64,000 bases of DNA from Paenibacillus ehimensis NBRC 15659 (GCF_004000785.1 NZ_BILX01000006.1:1-64000); one strand, 5' to 3'. Counted from the stretch's first letter, positions 54,748-63,339 are shown. Notes: generated from the sequence alone by a model not told the origin. Numbers and translations: made by a program.

Positions 54748-55184
54748 CCGTCTCGCCTCCTTTCCTTCAACATTTCGGCCAAAATCTGCTCGAACGTTTG
54801 CCGCGTTTGCTCCGGATCGTGCCGGAGCCGGAAGCTCATTTCAATTGCCGCACGGAACGCATGGTGCAGACTGGCGTCCGCGACTTGCTTCTTCTCGCCC
54901 TCCTGCACCTCCGCTACGAACGTTCCTTTTCCTTGCACGGTTTGAATAAATTTCCGCTGCTCCAGATTTTGATATGCCCGGTTCACCGTAATGACGCTGC
55001 AGGCCAGGTCGCTGGCGAGCGACCGGATCGAAGGAAGCGGCGTGCCCGGTTTGAGCTGGCCGCTCACGATGAACGATATCAGCTGCTGTTCAATTTGATG
55101 ATAGATCGGCTCCCGGCTGTGTTCCGAGATGTGTATCGGTAGCTGGATCGCTGCCGCCTCCTTTCTGAGAAGTCCGGTGATCAC
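54744..55184 (-). CDS. GntR-family regulator, YtrA type
   Basis: Up to 146 residues. Winged helix PIYHQIEQQLISFIVSGQLKPGTPLPSIRSLASDLACSVITVNRAYQNLEQRKFIQTVQGKGTFV, then a short helical tail, the YtrA subfamily. The only standard start is the GTG at 55184, which has no ribosome site. An excellent AAAGGAGG lies further in, eight bases before an ATC (55146-55148) from which the protein would read IQLPIHISEHSREPIYHQI, matching the usual family N-terminus. An ATC start is therefore possible (134 residues). A 24-bp palindrome upstream of the operon is its likely operator. Confidence 0.88.
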   Translation of the reverse strand: MITGLLRKEAAAIQLPIHISEHSREPIYHQIEQQLISFIVSGQLKPGTPLPSIRSLASDLACSVITVNRAYQNLEQRKFIQTVQGKGTFVAEVQEGEKKQVADASLHHAFRAAIEMSFRLRHDPEQTRQTFEQILAEMLKERRRDG

Positions 55185-55210
55185 GCGGCCACTGTGCGGG
55201 CGGACCAGCC

Positions 55211-55948
55211 CTAGGGAAGATCCTTACGCGCAAGCCGGTACACCAAGGCCCGGTGGAACCCCAACACGCCAAGCACGGCGATAAGTACGGACAAGATCAT
55301 GGCAGCTGGCGGATTTCCCCGTGCCAATTCAAACACCCATAAATAAACCGGCTGTTTGAAATGCAAGTAGAACATGAGGACTCCTGCAACGATCAACAGC
55401 ACCGCCGGGAAGGAGCCGATAAGAATCGCTTTGCCGGTCGTTCCGAATTCCAGATACGGGTTGATGCTGCCGACCGCAAAGGCATAGCCGACCCAGACAA
55501 ACACAAAGGCGGCATACTCCGCCACGGACAGCACGCCAAGCAGAGCGGGGCCGCTGACCGTTACGAAGACGGAAACCAAGACGAGCAGGGATATTCCAAG
55601 ACACATCGTCATATAGAGCATCCGGCTCCAGGCTACGACTTTGAGCGGAATGGCCCACATGCGGAAAAAGCGCAGCCGCTTCAAAAACGGTTCCTCCGAC
55701 ACTAAGTAGCTGAAAGAGATATATTCTCTGGAAAAGGCAAGCGCGCCGAGCGTAGGAACAACGGCAATTAACCATAAATCCACGGGAAAAGAAACGCCCG
55801 GCTGCATACTGCCGCCCGCTAACGTACGCACCATATCGTGCGCCAGAAAGAACCCGATCAAGGCCGAGAACAGCACGTTGGCCAGCAGCGCAATATATCT
55901 ATGTTTTAACTCATTCCATGCGATCCGGCAAGCATCACGCAATTCCAC
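55211..55948 (-). CDS. ABC-2-like membrane protein of the GntR-ABC operon
   Basis: 245 residues from a GTG with GGAGCG upstream; about six hydrophobic segments (for example VDLWLIAVVPTLGALAF, LLVLVSVFVTVSGPALLGVL, AILIGSFPAVLLIVAGVLMFYL). No sharp family motif, but position and topology make it the membrane partner of the ATPase encoded two genes on. Confidence 0.72.
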   Translation of the reverse strand: MELRDACRIAWNELKHRYIALLANVLFSALIGFFLAHDMVRTLAGGSMQPGVSFPVDLWLIAVVPTLGALAFSREYISFSYLVSEEPFLKRLRFFRMWAIPLKVVAWSRMLYMTMCLGISLLVLVSVFVTVSGPALLGVLSVAEYAAFVFVWVGYAFAVGSINPYLEFGTTGKAILIGSFPAVLLIVAGVLMFYLHFKQPVYLWVFELARGNPPAAMILSVLIAVLGVLGFHRALVYRLARKDLP

Positions 55949-55960
55949 TCACGCTCCAAA

Positions 55961-56431
55961 TTATTGATTCATTCGGGTCAGCCCGAAGAGATCGACGCCG
56001 TAAGCGGCGGCAGCGGCGAAAAGGATCGTCCAGAATGCCAACGAGCACGTCATCCAGAACAACACGGGGCCGCGCGGCGCTTTGAACAGCATGGCGAAGC
56101 CCGCCGCAATCTCCGTCCCGATCAGAATGGGACCGAGAAAGGCAAGGCCGGGCAGCCCGTATCGGACAAACAGACGGTAGGCCCGCTGGCTTCGTTTGCT
56201 TTCGCCCCCGCCGCTGCGTTTGTTACGCCATGCGTTCCAGCGGTCGAACAAGAAGATGACGAGCAGCACGGTAACCCAATTCCCGAGAAAGGCCATAATC
56301 GTTGTGGCAACCGGGTTTAAGTCGAGCATGGCGATACCGAGCACCACGACAAAGGCCGATTCCACCCAAGGCAGCGCCGCAAGAACAAAGACGGCAAGAT
56401 AAGACCATTCTTTCAGAAAGTCAGCAATCAT
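55961..56431 (-). CDS. Small multidrug export family membrane protein
   Basis: 156 residues, about four helices; GGGAGG upstream of the ATG. ALPWVESAFVVVLGIAMLDLNPVATTIMAFLGNWVTVLLVIFLFDRW and YGLPGLAFLGPILIGTEIAAGFAMLF match the Sm_multidrug_ex (PF06695) family, whose function is poorly known. First gene of the GntR-ABC operon, directly behind the palindromic operator. Confidence 0.8.
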   Translation of the reverse strand: MIADFLKEWSYLAVFVLAALPWVESAFVVVLGIAMLDLNPVATTIMAFLGNWVTVLLVIFLFDRWNAWRNKRSGGGESKRSQRAYRLFVRYGLPGLAFLGPILIGTEIAAGFAMLFKAPRGPVLFWMTCSLAFWTILFAAAAAYGVDLFGLTRMNQ

Positions 56432-56459
56432 GCAATATCCACTCCTCCCAAGGTGTATA

Positions 56460-56483
56460 ACTGTATATATTAATATATACAGT
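56460..56483. promoter_or_regulatory. 24-bp perfect palindrome, GntR operator
   Basis: ACTGTATATATT and its exact complement, directly joined. YtrA-type GntR proteins bind TGTA-rich dyads. It lies 28 bases before the first gene of the operon. Confidence 0.72.
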
Positions 56484-56507
56484 ATACCACTGACTGGAAA
56501 TTGTCAA
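56481..56507 (-). promoter_or_regulatory. Promoter of the GntR-ABC operon
   Basis: TTGACA (56502-56507) and TATACT (56481-56486) on the minus strand, with a short 15-base spacer; the -10 overlaps the palindrome. Confidence 0.5.
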
Positions 56508-56525
56508 CGATCCGCCGCCGGAATC

Positions 56526-56563
56526 AAAAAAAGACACGCCCCGTGCTCAGACGGTACGTGTCT
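56526..56563 (-). terminator. Terminator of the AGCS symporter gene
   Basis: AGACACG / CGTGTCT stem with inner pairing, then seven T on the minus strand. Outer arm and the following GTACCG are the same as in the hairpin at 53717-53749. Confidence 0.85.
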
Positions 56564-56602
56564 CTTATCCGGTCTATTCGATTTATCGAGCCAATGGCAT
56601 TG

Positions 56603-58078
56603 TTATAGGTTTTCAAACCGCTGCGTTTGATGACTAACAGACATGCCCGAAGCTTGAACTTTAGGTGTCCTGGAAACCGGCGGGCGGTTTTCCCAGCATT
56701 CGACGTCGGCCACCCCTTCGATGCTGTCTTTATAAAATACCGGATCATACCCTTCCTTTTTCTGCTTCATATAGTCCTTCAATGCGTCAAAAGCTTTTTT
56801 GGACAGCATTAAGATCGCTATCAGATTCACGACAACCATCAGGCCCATGAATAAATCGGCCAAATCCCACACGAGCTGCACCTTCGCCACCGAGCCGAAG
56901 ATGACCATCGCCAGCACGCTGACTCTGTAAAGCTGCAGCCAGATTTTGTTCGTGTGCAAAAATTCGATGTTCGTTTCCCCGTAGTAATAGTTGCCGATCA
57001 GCGTACTGAACGCAAACAGGAAAATCATAACGGCCAGGCAAGCCGACGCCCATGCGCCGATATGAGAGCTCAGCGCAGCCTGGGTAAGCTCAATCCCGCT
57101 AAGTCCCGGCTGCTTGTAGGCGTCGGACAGCAAAATGATAAAGGCCGTGCTTGTACAGATGATCAACGTATCCGTAAGTACCCCGAACGCTTGAATCAGC
57201 CCCTGCTTGACCGGATGGCTTGTCGTTGCGGTCGCCGCCGCATTCGGGGCGCTCCCCATCCCCGCTTCGTTCGAAAACAGACCGCGCTTTACCCCGTTCA
57301 TCAGTGCGGCGCCGATCGTGCCGCCGGCGATCTGCTCGAGGCCGAACGCGTTTTTCACAATAAGCGCAAGAACCTCGGGCATCTTCGTAATGTTGGTCAA
57401 GACGATGAACAAAGCGACGCCAATGTATAATATCGCCAGAACGATCACGATATACTCGGACATTTTGGCAATGCGCTTTACGCCTCCGAAAATAATCGCT
57501 GCGAAGACGACCGTGATGACAATCCCTAACGTTAACCGGTCGGTGCCGAACGAGTTATTGAAAGCGATGGAAATCGTGTTGGACTGTACGGCGTTGAAGA
57601 CGAGACCGAACGACAGGGTGATCAAGACCGCGAACAAAGCGCCCATCCAGCGCTTGTTCAAGCCTTTCTCCATATAATACGCCGGTCCGCCGCGGAACCC
57701 GTTCTTGTCTTTAATTTTGTAAATCTGCGCTAACGTGCTTTCCACGAAGCTGGAGGCCGAGCCGATGATGGCCACAATCCACATCCAGAAGACCGAACCG
57801 GGCCCGCCCAAGGCGACCGCAATCGCAATCCCCGTAATATTGCCCGTCCCTACGCGGGCAGCCATACTGATACAGAATGCTTGAAACGGGGAAATGTCCT
57901 CCTTGGACCCCGTTCTTCCTTCCTTTAGAACGCGAACCATCTCTTTCAGCATGCGAACCTGCAGAAACTTCAGCTTGAATGTAAAATAAATTCCTAAAGA
58001 GACAAGCATAACAATCAATAATTTGGACCAGAGAAAATCGTTTGTCTCGCCAACAATGCCCTGAAGCAGCTCTTGCAT
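56603..58078 (-). CDS. Sodium:alanine/glutamine symporter (AGCS family)
   Basis: 491 residues with about 11 helices; GAGGTG upstream of the ATG. AGCS signatures: FQAFCISMAARVGTGNITGIAIAVALGGPGSVFWMW, YYMEKGLNKRWMG, GLFSNEAGMGSAPNAAATATTSHPVKQGLIQ. It imports alanine, glycine or glutamine with sodium. The cytoplasmic tail is longer than usual. It is unlinked to glsA-glnL here but could be functionally related. Confidence 0.92.
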   Translation of the reverse strand: MQELLQGIVGETNDFLWSKLLIVMLVSLGIYFTFKLKFLQVRMLKEMVRVLKEGRTGSKEDISPFQAFCISMAARVGTGNITGIAIAVALGGPGSVFWMWIVAIIGSASSFVESTLAQIYKIKDKNGFRGGPAYYMEKGLNKRWMGALFAVLITLSFGLVFNAVQSNTISIAFNNSFGTDRLTLGIVITVVFAAIIFGGVKRIAKMSEYIVIVLAILYIGVALFIVLTNITKMPEVLALIVKNAFGLEQIAGGTIGAALMNGVKRGLFSNEAGMGSAPNAAATATTSHPVKQGLIQAFGVLTDTLIICTSTAFIILLSDAYKQPGLSGIELTQAALSSHIGAWASACLAVMIFLFAFSTLIGNYYYGETNIEFLHTNKIWLQLYRVSVLAMVIFGSVAKVQLVWDLADLFMGLMVVVNLIAILMLSKKAFDALKDYMKQKKEGYDPVFYKDSIEGVADVECWENRPPVSRTPKVQASGMSVSHQTQRFENL

Positions 58079-58292
58079 ACCTTCACCTCATATCCCATAA
58101 TAAAAGTTTACTTATTCCGCAAATTGGTAAACGCTTTCAAATCGAAAACTGTGACTCATTTTACATCCCGGACTACGTCAAAAAACGGGAAACTACAAAA
58201 CGCCAAGAATTTCGTCCAGAAAAACTTTGTTCCAATGAACCCAAAAATCAGGCGGCCAAAGCATCGAAAGAAAGATAAAAAAATAAAGAACC

Positions 58293-58315
58293 GAACCTTT
58301 TTCCGATACAGCGAC
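58293..58315 (+). promoter_or_regulatory. Candidate ECF autoregulatory promoter
   Basis: GAACC followed by TTTTT (58293 on), 14 bases, then CGAC (58312-58315) resembles the AAC-CGT pattern of Firmicute ECF promoters. Confidence 0.45.
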
Positions 58316-58341
58316 AATATAGGGTGTAAGCTGCTTACTCA

Positions 58342-58353
58342 GGAGGGCCCTCC
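58342..58353 (+). promoter_or_regulatory. Self-complementary ribosome binding site of the sigma gene
   Basis: GGAGGGCCCTCC is a 12-base perfect palindrome that contains the ribosome site two bases before the ATG. Two transcripts, or a tight local fold, could hide it. Confidence 0.5.
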
Positions 58354-58355
58354 GA

Positions 58356-58931
58356 ATGAAAAATGAATGTATGTACCAATTACTCGTAAAAATGAAAGAG
58401 GGTGATCAACAAGCGTTTCGTACGATGTATGATGCCACCCATCAGGACGTCTACCGGACAGTCTCCTTTCTGGTGGATCATCAGCAGGATCGGGAAGATG
58501 TCATGAACGAGATCTATATGCAAATGTGGACCTCACTTGCTAACTACGATACGAACCGTCCTTTCCACTTCTGGCTACACGGCTTGGTAATCCGTCAAGT
58601 GCAGCGATTCCGGGTTAAGAGCTGGCGGAGATTCCGAATTTTCGAACGCATCCGTGCCTTCTCTCGGGAAGACTGTTATTGGGATCAACATACTGCGTTG
58701 ATGGATGGGACGAACCAAATGATATCGCAGTCATTGCGAAAGCTGACCGACAAACAGCGGACCGTGATTATCTTCCGCTTTTTTCACGACTATACTCTTG
58801 AGGAAATTGCGACTTTGCTCGATATTCCGCTGGGTACAGTCAAGTCCAGATATCATGCTGGCCTCCAGGCGCTTCGAAAAAACTTAAGGAACCTCCCCTT
58901 GGAAAGGATGGAAAAGATTCATGACTATTGA
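58356..58931 (+). CDS. ECF-type RNA polymerase sigma factor
   Basis: 191 residues. Sigma region 2 (EGDQQAFRTMYDATHQDVYRTVSFLVDHQQDREDVMNEIYMQMW) and region 4 (SLRKLTDKQRTVIIFRFFHDYTLEEIATLLDIPLGTVKSRYHAGLQALRKNL). No region 3, as in ECF sigmas of the SigV/SigX kind. The last 11 bases overlap the next gene, which encodes a membrane protein with anti-sigma layout. Confidence 0.9.
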   Translation: MKNECMYQLLVKMKEGDQQAFRTMYDATHQDVYRTVSFLVDHQQDREDVMNEIYMQMWTSLANYDTNRPFHFWLHGLVIRQVQRFRVKSWRRFRIFERIRAFSREDCYWDQHTALMDGTNQMISQSLRKLTDKQRTVIIFRFFHDYTLEEIATLLDIPLGTVKSRYHAGLQALRKNLRNLPLERMEKIHDY

Positions 58932-60000
58932 GCGTAAAATCCGTGAACATCTGCACGAAGAGGCAGAAACCATGGAGTGCCCTCCGGCCATTTCCAAACG
59001 AATAGAACAATCGTATTCTCAATATTTGCAACGAAAAAGGAGCGAAACAACCATGAAAAAACGATTAATTGGCGGAATAGTTGCTGCTGCGATTTTGATT
59101 CCAACCGCGGCATTCGGGGCTCCTCCCCTGATTGAAATGATTACCAGAAAACCAATGACTGCTGAACAAGTCAAGGTGGATAAGGTTGGCAAAGCAACCC
59201 TTGAGAAGCTGTACAGCGCATTTCCCGAAACAAGATCGTTTGAGATTATCGATGCAAGCTACCTTGGAGACCCCACGAATTCAACCGATACGAAAACGGT
59301 CCAACAAAGCATCGTACTGCAGGAAAAAGGAGGAACCGGGAAAAAGTTTACGCTTCATACTAACGGTATTACGGGTGAGATTGAAGACCTGACTCAAGAG
59401 AATTGGGAGCCTAAGGAGAAGCCGCTTATTACTTTAACCGATCAGGAAATCAAGGCGAAGGTAAATTCTCTCATTGATAAAATGTATGGCAGCATCAAAG
59501 AGTACGAGGTTGACATGGAGCAAATGGAGAACCCGGATCAAAAAACGTTTATGTTGAATTACAGCAAAAAGGGAGCAAAAACACCGTTCTACCAGGTATT
59601 TGTTCAGGGCAATACAATCAGTGTTTCTCTGATCGGAGGTGAGACTACACCTTCAAACAATAAAGTGGAAGGTTATTTCTCTTTAAATGGTAAGCCTGAT
59701 TATTTTGCTGATGACTTTTTAAACGATGAAAAACTGTTTTCTTTACTACAAATTAGCCCGACAGATTTAAAACAAGAATTAGCAAAAGGTAAATCTGTTG
59801 TGGAGGTTGCAGCATCTAAAAATGTCTCTAAACAACAAGTGATTGATGTGATTGCAAAAACACAGGTTGAAAACCAGGTTCAAGCTGAACAAAATGGAGT
59901 CACGCTAAGCAATCGTTTCATGGAACAAATGATGAAAGACATTGAGCCAAAAGTATTACAGGTTATTGAACACAAAACCGAAACAACCTTGAAGAAATAA
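58921..60000 (+). CDS. Putative membrane anti-sigma factor
   Basis: 359 residues; AAAGGATGG upstream. A short cytoplasmic N-terminus (about 1-45, with CPPAISKRIEQSYSQYLQRKRSE), one transmembrane helix (about 48-66, LIGGIVAAAILIPTAAFG), and a large external part. Codon content becomes AT-richer towards the 3' end. The C-terminus has a helical motif DLKQELAKGKSVVEVAASKNVSKQQVIDVIAK seen in other Paenibacillus envelope proteins. The cytoplasmic segment would hold the sigma factor until an envelope signal releases it. No zinc-binding HxxxCxxC is present, so it is not a ZAS-type anti-sigma. Confidence 0.72.
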   Translation: MTIERKIREHLHEEAETMECPPAISKRIEQSYSQYLQRKRSETTMKKRLIGGIVAAAILIPTAAFGAPPLIEMITRKPMTAEQVKVDKVGKATLEKLYSAFPETRSFEIIDASYLGDPTNSTDTKTVQQSIVLQEKGGTGKKFTLHTNGITGEIEDLTQENWEPKEKPLITLTDQEIKAKVNSLIDKMYGSIKEYEVDMEQMENPDQKTFMLNYSKKGAKTPFYQVFVQGNTISVSLIGGETTPSNNKVEGYFSLNGKPDYFADDFLNDEKLFSLLQISPTDLKQELAKGKSVVEVAASKNVSKQQVIDVIAKTQVENQVQAEQNGVTLSNRFMEQMMKDIEPKVLQVIEHKTETTLKK

Positions 60001-60048
60001 CAAGTCAAGGCGGATGAGGTTGGCAAAACATCGCTTGAGAAGCTTTAT
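60001..60048 (+). repeat. Partial duplication of the anti-sigma gene
   Basis: Directly after the stop codon, 48 bases repeat 59167-59214 of the same gene with 41 identities, in a readable frame (QVKADEVGKTSLEKLYL against QVKVDKVGKATLEKLYS). Confidence 0.75.
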
Positions 60049-60068
60049 TTAAGACAATACTATCCGTG

Positions 60069-60116
60069 TGACCCGTAAGATGGAACACTTTAAAAAAGTG
60101 TCCCTCCTGCGGGTCA
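60069..60116 (+). terminator. Terminator of the sigma/anti-sigma operon
   Basis: TGACCCG / CGGGTCA outer stem with an inner GGAACACTT / AAGTGTCC stem, then a T-rich tail. Confidence 0.65.
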
Positions 60117-60222
60117 TTTGTGTTTATATCAAAGGTACGAATGGACAGAACGGAGATATTTCTATCGCGGCGATGCCAAGCACAAGTTACACCGGAAGAT
60201 CGAACTCATAGCCCACGACAAT

Positions 60223-60272
60223 AAAAACCGTCGCAGAGTGCCGGCGGTCATGCCGGTGCCCTGCGACGGTTT
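60223..60272 (-). terminator. Terminator of the DinB gene
   Basis: AAACCGTCGCAG / CTGCGACGGTTT outer stem, inner CCGGC/GCCGG, then TTTTTATT on the minus strand. Confidence 0.85.
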
Positions 60273-60299
60273 GGCGCGTATCGGATCGAGAAACTTAGT

Positions 60300-60797
60300 T
60301 CATTGCGCTTCCTCATCGGCCGAGGGACCGTAGACGCCCGGCACCGGAATATCGAGAAGCCGCAAGTATACCCCGAGCTGCGCCCGGTGGTGGACCATAT
60401 GGCTTAATCCGAAGGTGCGGAGCGCGATCGCCCGCGGCTTACGGAGGATAATATGGTTGCCGTGGCGCAGCGTCCATTCCTCGCCGAGCGTTTTCTCGTC
60501 GCATTCGGCGAGCAGCTTTTCAAGCTTGCCGACGTTCGCATCGAACTCCTCCAGAACATCAGCGCGTTTTTCCAAAGGCTCCCGCCGCAGCGGCACGGTC
60601 GAAAGATCGAGCTCCGGATACTGGAAAATCGCGATTTGCCAGTTTATCAGGTTGATCAGGTGCGTGGCCAGCCCGCCGAGCGTCATCGATTTTTCGTGCG
60701 GCTTCCACGACATGTGCTCCTCGGGCAAGCATTCCAGAGTACGGCGCGTTGTGGCCAGTTCATGCGTTGCATCGCCGACGATCAGTTGTTTGACCAT
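60300..60797 (-). CDS. DinB family protein
   Basis: 165 residues from the ATG at 60797 (MVKQLIVGDATHELATTRRTLECLP), which has GGGAGGAGA upstream; the open frame extends further without a site. Four-helix bundle with the DinB metal histidines: GLATHLINLINWQ (near 50) and FGLSHMVHHRAQLGVYLRLLDIPVPGVYGPS (near 135-160). DinB proteins include thiol transferases and many unknowns. Confidence 0.85.
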   Translation of the reverse strand: MVKQLIVGDATHELATTRRTLECLPEEHMSWKPHEKSMTLGGLATHLINLINWQIAIFQYPELDLSTVPLRREPLEKRADVLEEFDANVGKLEKLLAECDEKTLGEEWTLRHGNHIILRKPRAIALRTFGLSHMVHHRAQLGVYLRLLDIPVPGVYGPSADEEAQ

Positions 60798-60936
60798 AAA
60801 TTCATCTCCTCCCTTATGGTTTAGCATACTATAAATTCCGGTCGAGTGGAAAGCGATGGCTTTTGCAGCATCAAATTGGCAAACGTATTTATATGGACTA
60901 TAATTCAGGTCGGGTATTTTATAACGAAACAATATA

Positions 60937-60964
60937 TTGTAATTATATATCTTTTTGATATAAT
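60937..60964 (+). promoter_or_regulatory. Promoter of the PadR gene
   Basis: TTGTAA (60937-60942), 16-base spacer, TATAAT (60959-60964). Confidence 0.6.
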
Positions 60965-60998
60965 AAAATCAAATAAACCTATTAGGGAGGCCTTAGGC

Positions 60999-61574
60999 TT
61001 GATCGAATTATTCATACTCGGCGAATTGACGGGAGCTCCGATGCATGGCTATTTGCTGCACACGATCTTGAACGGGATTATTGGACCTACGCGAAAAATC
61101 AGCTGGGGGGTGCTTTATCCGCTCATTCATAGCCTGCTTGCAGACGGGCTGATCGAGCAGGTCCCCGATGAACAACAGGAAGGTGTCCGGCAGGGAAGAG
61201 GAAAGAAGAAAAAAATGTACCGAATAACGGAGGAAGGCAGACGCCGCTTTTTTCGGCTGATGGAAGAACCGATTCCATACTCGCCGGATTATGATCTGCA
61301 TTTTTATGCCAAATTTTCGAATTTTGACATGATCGGCAAGGAGCAGCAGTTTTTGATTTTGCACCAGTACAAGGATTACCTGCGGTTTGAACTCCGCCAT
61401 GAGGAAGAACGGGTGGAGTATGTGAGCAAAGACGAAATGATGCCCGATGGGGAACGTCATTACAATCTGATCTGGTTCAGGCATCGGTTGGACAAACTCC
61501 GTTATGACGAAGAGTGGGTTCTACAGTTAATCCATAACCTTCGAATGAATGGAGAAGAGGATAAGCGTGAGTGA
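60999..61574 (+). CDS. PadR-family regulator
   Basis: 191 residues from a TTG at 60999, with GGGAGG nine bases upstream; the frame is open further but that part contains the promoter. PadR winged helix: LIELFILGELTGAPMHGYLLHTILNGIIGPTRKISWGVLYPLIHSLLADGLIEQV, basic wing RQGRGKKKKMYRITEEGRRRF, and a long Vir-type C-terminal helical domain. It precedes the glycosyltransferase gene on the same strand and may control it. Confidence 0.85.
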   Translation: MIELFILGELTGAPMHGYLLHTILNGIIGPTRKISWGVLYPLIHSLLADGLIEQVPDEQQEGVRQGRGKKKKMYRITEEGRRRFFRLMEEPIPYSPDYDLHFYAKFSNFDMIGKEQQFLILHQYKDYLRFELRHEEERVEYVSKDEMMPDGERHYNLIWFRHRLDKLRYDEEWVLQLIHNLRMNGEEDKRE

Positions 61575-61655
61575 ATTGGGGATAGTCGAGGCGACGGCCC
61601 GGCCGTAAATGGCGAGCGCTTGAAGCCGTGTACTTCATGACGAAAGGTGATGACT

Positions 61656-62858
61656 ATGGCACGCCTTTTACTGATTAACGGAGGTTCCGAAGGACATATC
61701 AATCCAACCCTCGGCGTTGTTCAAGAACTTATCCGCCGCGGCGAAGAGGTGGTTTACTGCACAGCGGAACAGTATCGTGATCTCGTCGAGCCAACGGGCG
61801 CCAAGGTGATCACGTTCGATGGCAACAAATTTGTGGAAGCGTTCCTTGCCGGTGGAAGAAATTTTTGGGCACGAGTTGGTGGACTTTTGCGCACTGCCGA
61901 CATCGTTATTCCCAGCGTTCTGGAGCAAACCAAAGGAGAACGTTTCGATTACATCATTCATGACTCAATGTTCGGCTGTGGGCGTGTGCTTGCGCAAATC
62001 CTTGACTTGCCGGCAATCAGCTCGTGTACGAGTTTTGCCATTCATCAAAACAGCTTTGACAGTATGCAAGATCACCTCTCGCGCCAATTTACAGCAGACG
62101 TGAACGAACGTGCGCAACAGGAGTTTCAACAGCTTGTCAGTAACGTGCGAGCGAAATACAATGTGCAAGCAGGCTCCGCCTATGAGGTTTTCTGCAACCC
62201 GGCGCCAATGACCATCGTTTACACTTCGACACGCTTCCAACCCGGTGGAGAAAGCTTCGACGAGACGTACAAGTTTGTTGGACCGTCCATCGTGCCGCGC
62301 ACACACGTTCAATTTGATTTCTCCCAGGCGGATACGGATCATCTGATTTATATTTCTCTCGGCACCGTTTTCAATCAAGCCGTAGATTTTTACAGGCGCT
62401 GCATTGCTGCGTTCGCCGGGACGAAGTACACCGTGGTTCTATCCGTTGGCGGAAAAACCCGGATTGCGGATTTGGGAGACCTGCCTTCGAATTTTATCGT
62501 CCGCAGCTACGTACCGCAACTCGAAGTACTGCAACGCGCCAAGTTGTTTATCACACACGGCGGCATGAATAGTGCCAGTGAAGGACTTTATTATGGCGTA
62601 CCGCTGATCGTACTCCCCCAAAGTGCCGACCAACCTATTGTGGCGCGGCGTGTGGCTGAAATCGGCGCAGGCATCCAGCTAAATCAAGATGGCTTAACCG
62701 CATGGGATCTCAGAGAGGCGGCGGAACGCGTGCTTAAGGATTCGTCAATTCGAAAGACATGCGATGAAATTGGCGATTCGTTCCGGGCTGCGGGTGGGTA
62801 TCGTCAAGCCGTCGAGGAGATTTTCGTGTATAAACGAAGTCTAGGATTGAGCAATTAA
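61656..62858 (+). CDS. MGT-type (macrolide-inactivating-like) glycosyltransferase
   Basis: 400 residues from the ATG at 61656 (MARLLLINGG), eight bases after AAAGG. GT-B fold family 1: N-terminal LLLINGGSEGHINPTLGVVQELIRRGEEVVYCT, and the C-terminal sugar-nucleotide motif FIVRSYVPQLEVLQRAKLFITHGGMNSASEGLYYGVPLIVLPQSADQPIVARRV. Such enzymes glucosylate macrolides, flavonoids or other small hydrophobic acceptors. Behind a PadR gene, a detoxification role is plausible. Confidence 0.88.
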   Translation: MARLLLINGGSEGHINPTLGVVQELIRRGEEVVYCTAEQYRDLVEPTGAKVITFDGNKFVEAFLAGGRNFWARVGGLLRTADIVIPSVLEQTKGERFDYIIHDSMFGCGRVLAQILDLPAISSCTSFAIHQNSFDSMQDHLSRQFTADVNERAQQEFQQLVSNVRAKYNVQAGSAYEVFCNPAPMTIVYTSTRFQPGGESFDETYKFVGPSIVPRTHVQFDFSQADTDHLIYISLGTVFNQAVDFYRRCIAAFAGTKYTVVLSVGGKTRIADLGDLPSNFIVRSYVPQLEVLQRAKLFITHGGMNSASEGLYYGVPLIVLPQSADQPIVARRVAEIGAGIQLNQDGLTAWDLREAAERVLKDSSIRKTCDEIGDSFRAAGGYRQAVEEIFVYKRSLGLSN

Positions 62859-62892
62859 TATAAGATTTATTTACAAATGGAGGTCATATACG

Positions 62893-63246
62893 ATGTTCAA
62901 AAGTGGCAATGTGACTATCATGGTAGCTGATTTTAAAAAAGCGGTACAATTTTACGTAGAGACTCTTGGATTACAATTACAACACCAAGTGGAAGGGCAT
63001 TTTGCACAGGTTGAAGCACCGGGATTGACTATCGGGCTGCTGCATCCTACCGGAGAACAAGGTGTTCAACCGGGAAAGTCAGAAAGCATTTCTATTGGAT
63101 TTGAAGTACAGGAATTGGAGTCAGCAATCGAGGTACTGAAATCTCGTGGCGTTGAATTTCAACATATTATGGAAAACAATGGAACCCGGCTCGCACACTT
63201 CAATGATCCTGATGGTAATCTTCTTTACTTGATTTGCAATCGTTAA
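62893..63246 (+). CDS. VOC-superfamily (glyoxalase-like) protein
   Basis: 117 residues; GGAGG nine bases before the ATG. Single paired beta-alpha-beta-beta-beta module: SGNVTIMVADFKKAVQFYVETLGLQLQHQVEGHFAQVEAPGLTIGLL and RLAHFNDPDGNLLYLI, where the closing Glu of most metal-binding VOC enzymes is replaced by Leu. It lies 34 bases after the glycosyltransferase gene and could be a binding or resistance protein. Confidence 0.85.
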   Translation: MFKSGNVTIMVADFKKAVQFYVETLGLQLQHQVEGHFAQVEAPGLTIGLLHPTGEQGVQPGKSESISIGFEVQELESAIEVLKSRGVEFQHIMENNGTRLAHFNDPDGNLLYLICNR

Positions 63247-63264
63247 GCCATGAAACGGCTATCT

Positions 63265-63294
63265 ATAGCACAATAAGCGATAGCACAATAAGCG
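63265..63294 (+). repeat. Perfect tandem 15-bp repeat
   Basis: ATAGCACAATAAGCG twice in direct succession, between the VOC stop and its terminator. Confidence 0.85.
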
Positions 63295-63297
63295 AAC

Positions 63298-63339
63298 AAA
63301 AGCCGATTCTTCCTCAGAGTAGGAAAAATCGGCTTTTTG
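63298..63339 (+). terminator. Terminator of the VOC gene
   Basis: AAAAGCCGATT / AATCGGCTTTT stem with an inner CCT/AGG pair, followed by a T run. Confidence 0.88.

Noticed and set aside
63265-63294. Start of a CRISPR array
   Set aside because: Only two directly abutting 15-bp units with no spacers; a simple tandem duplication.
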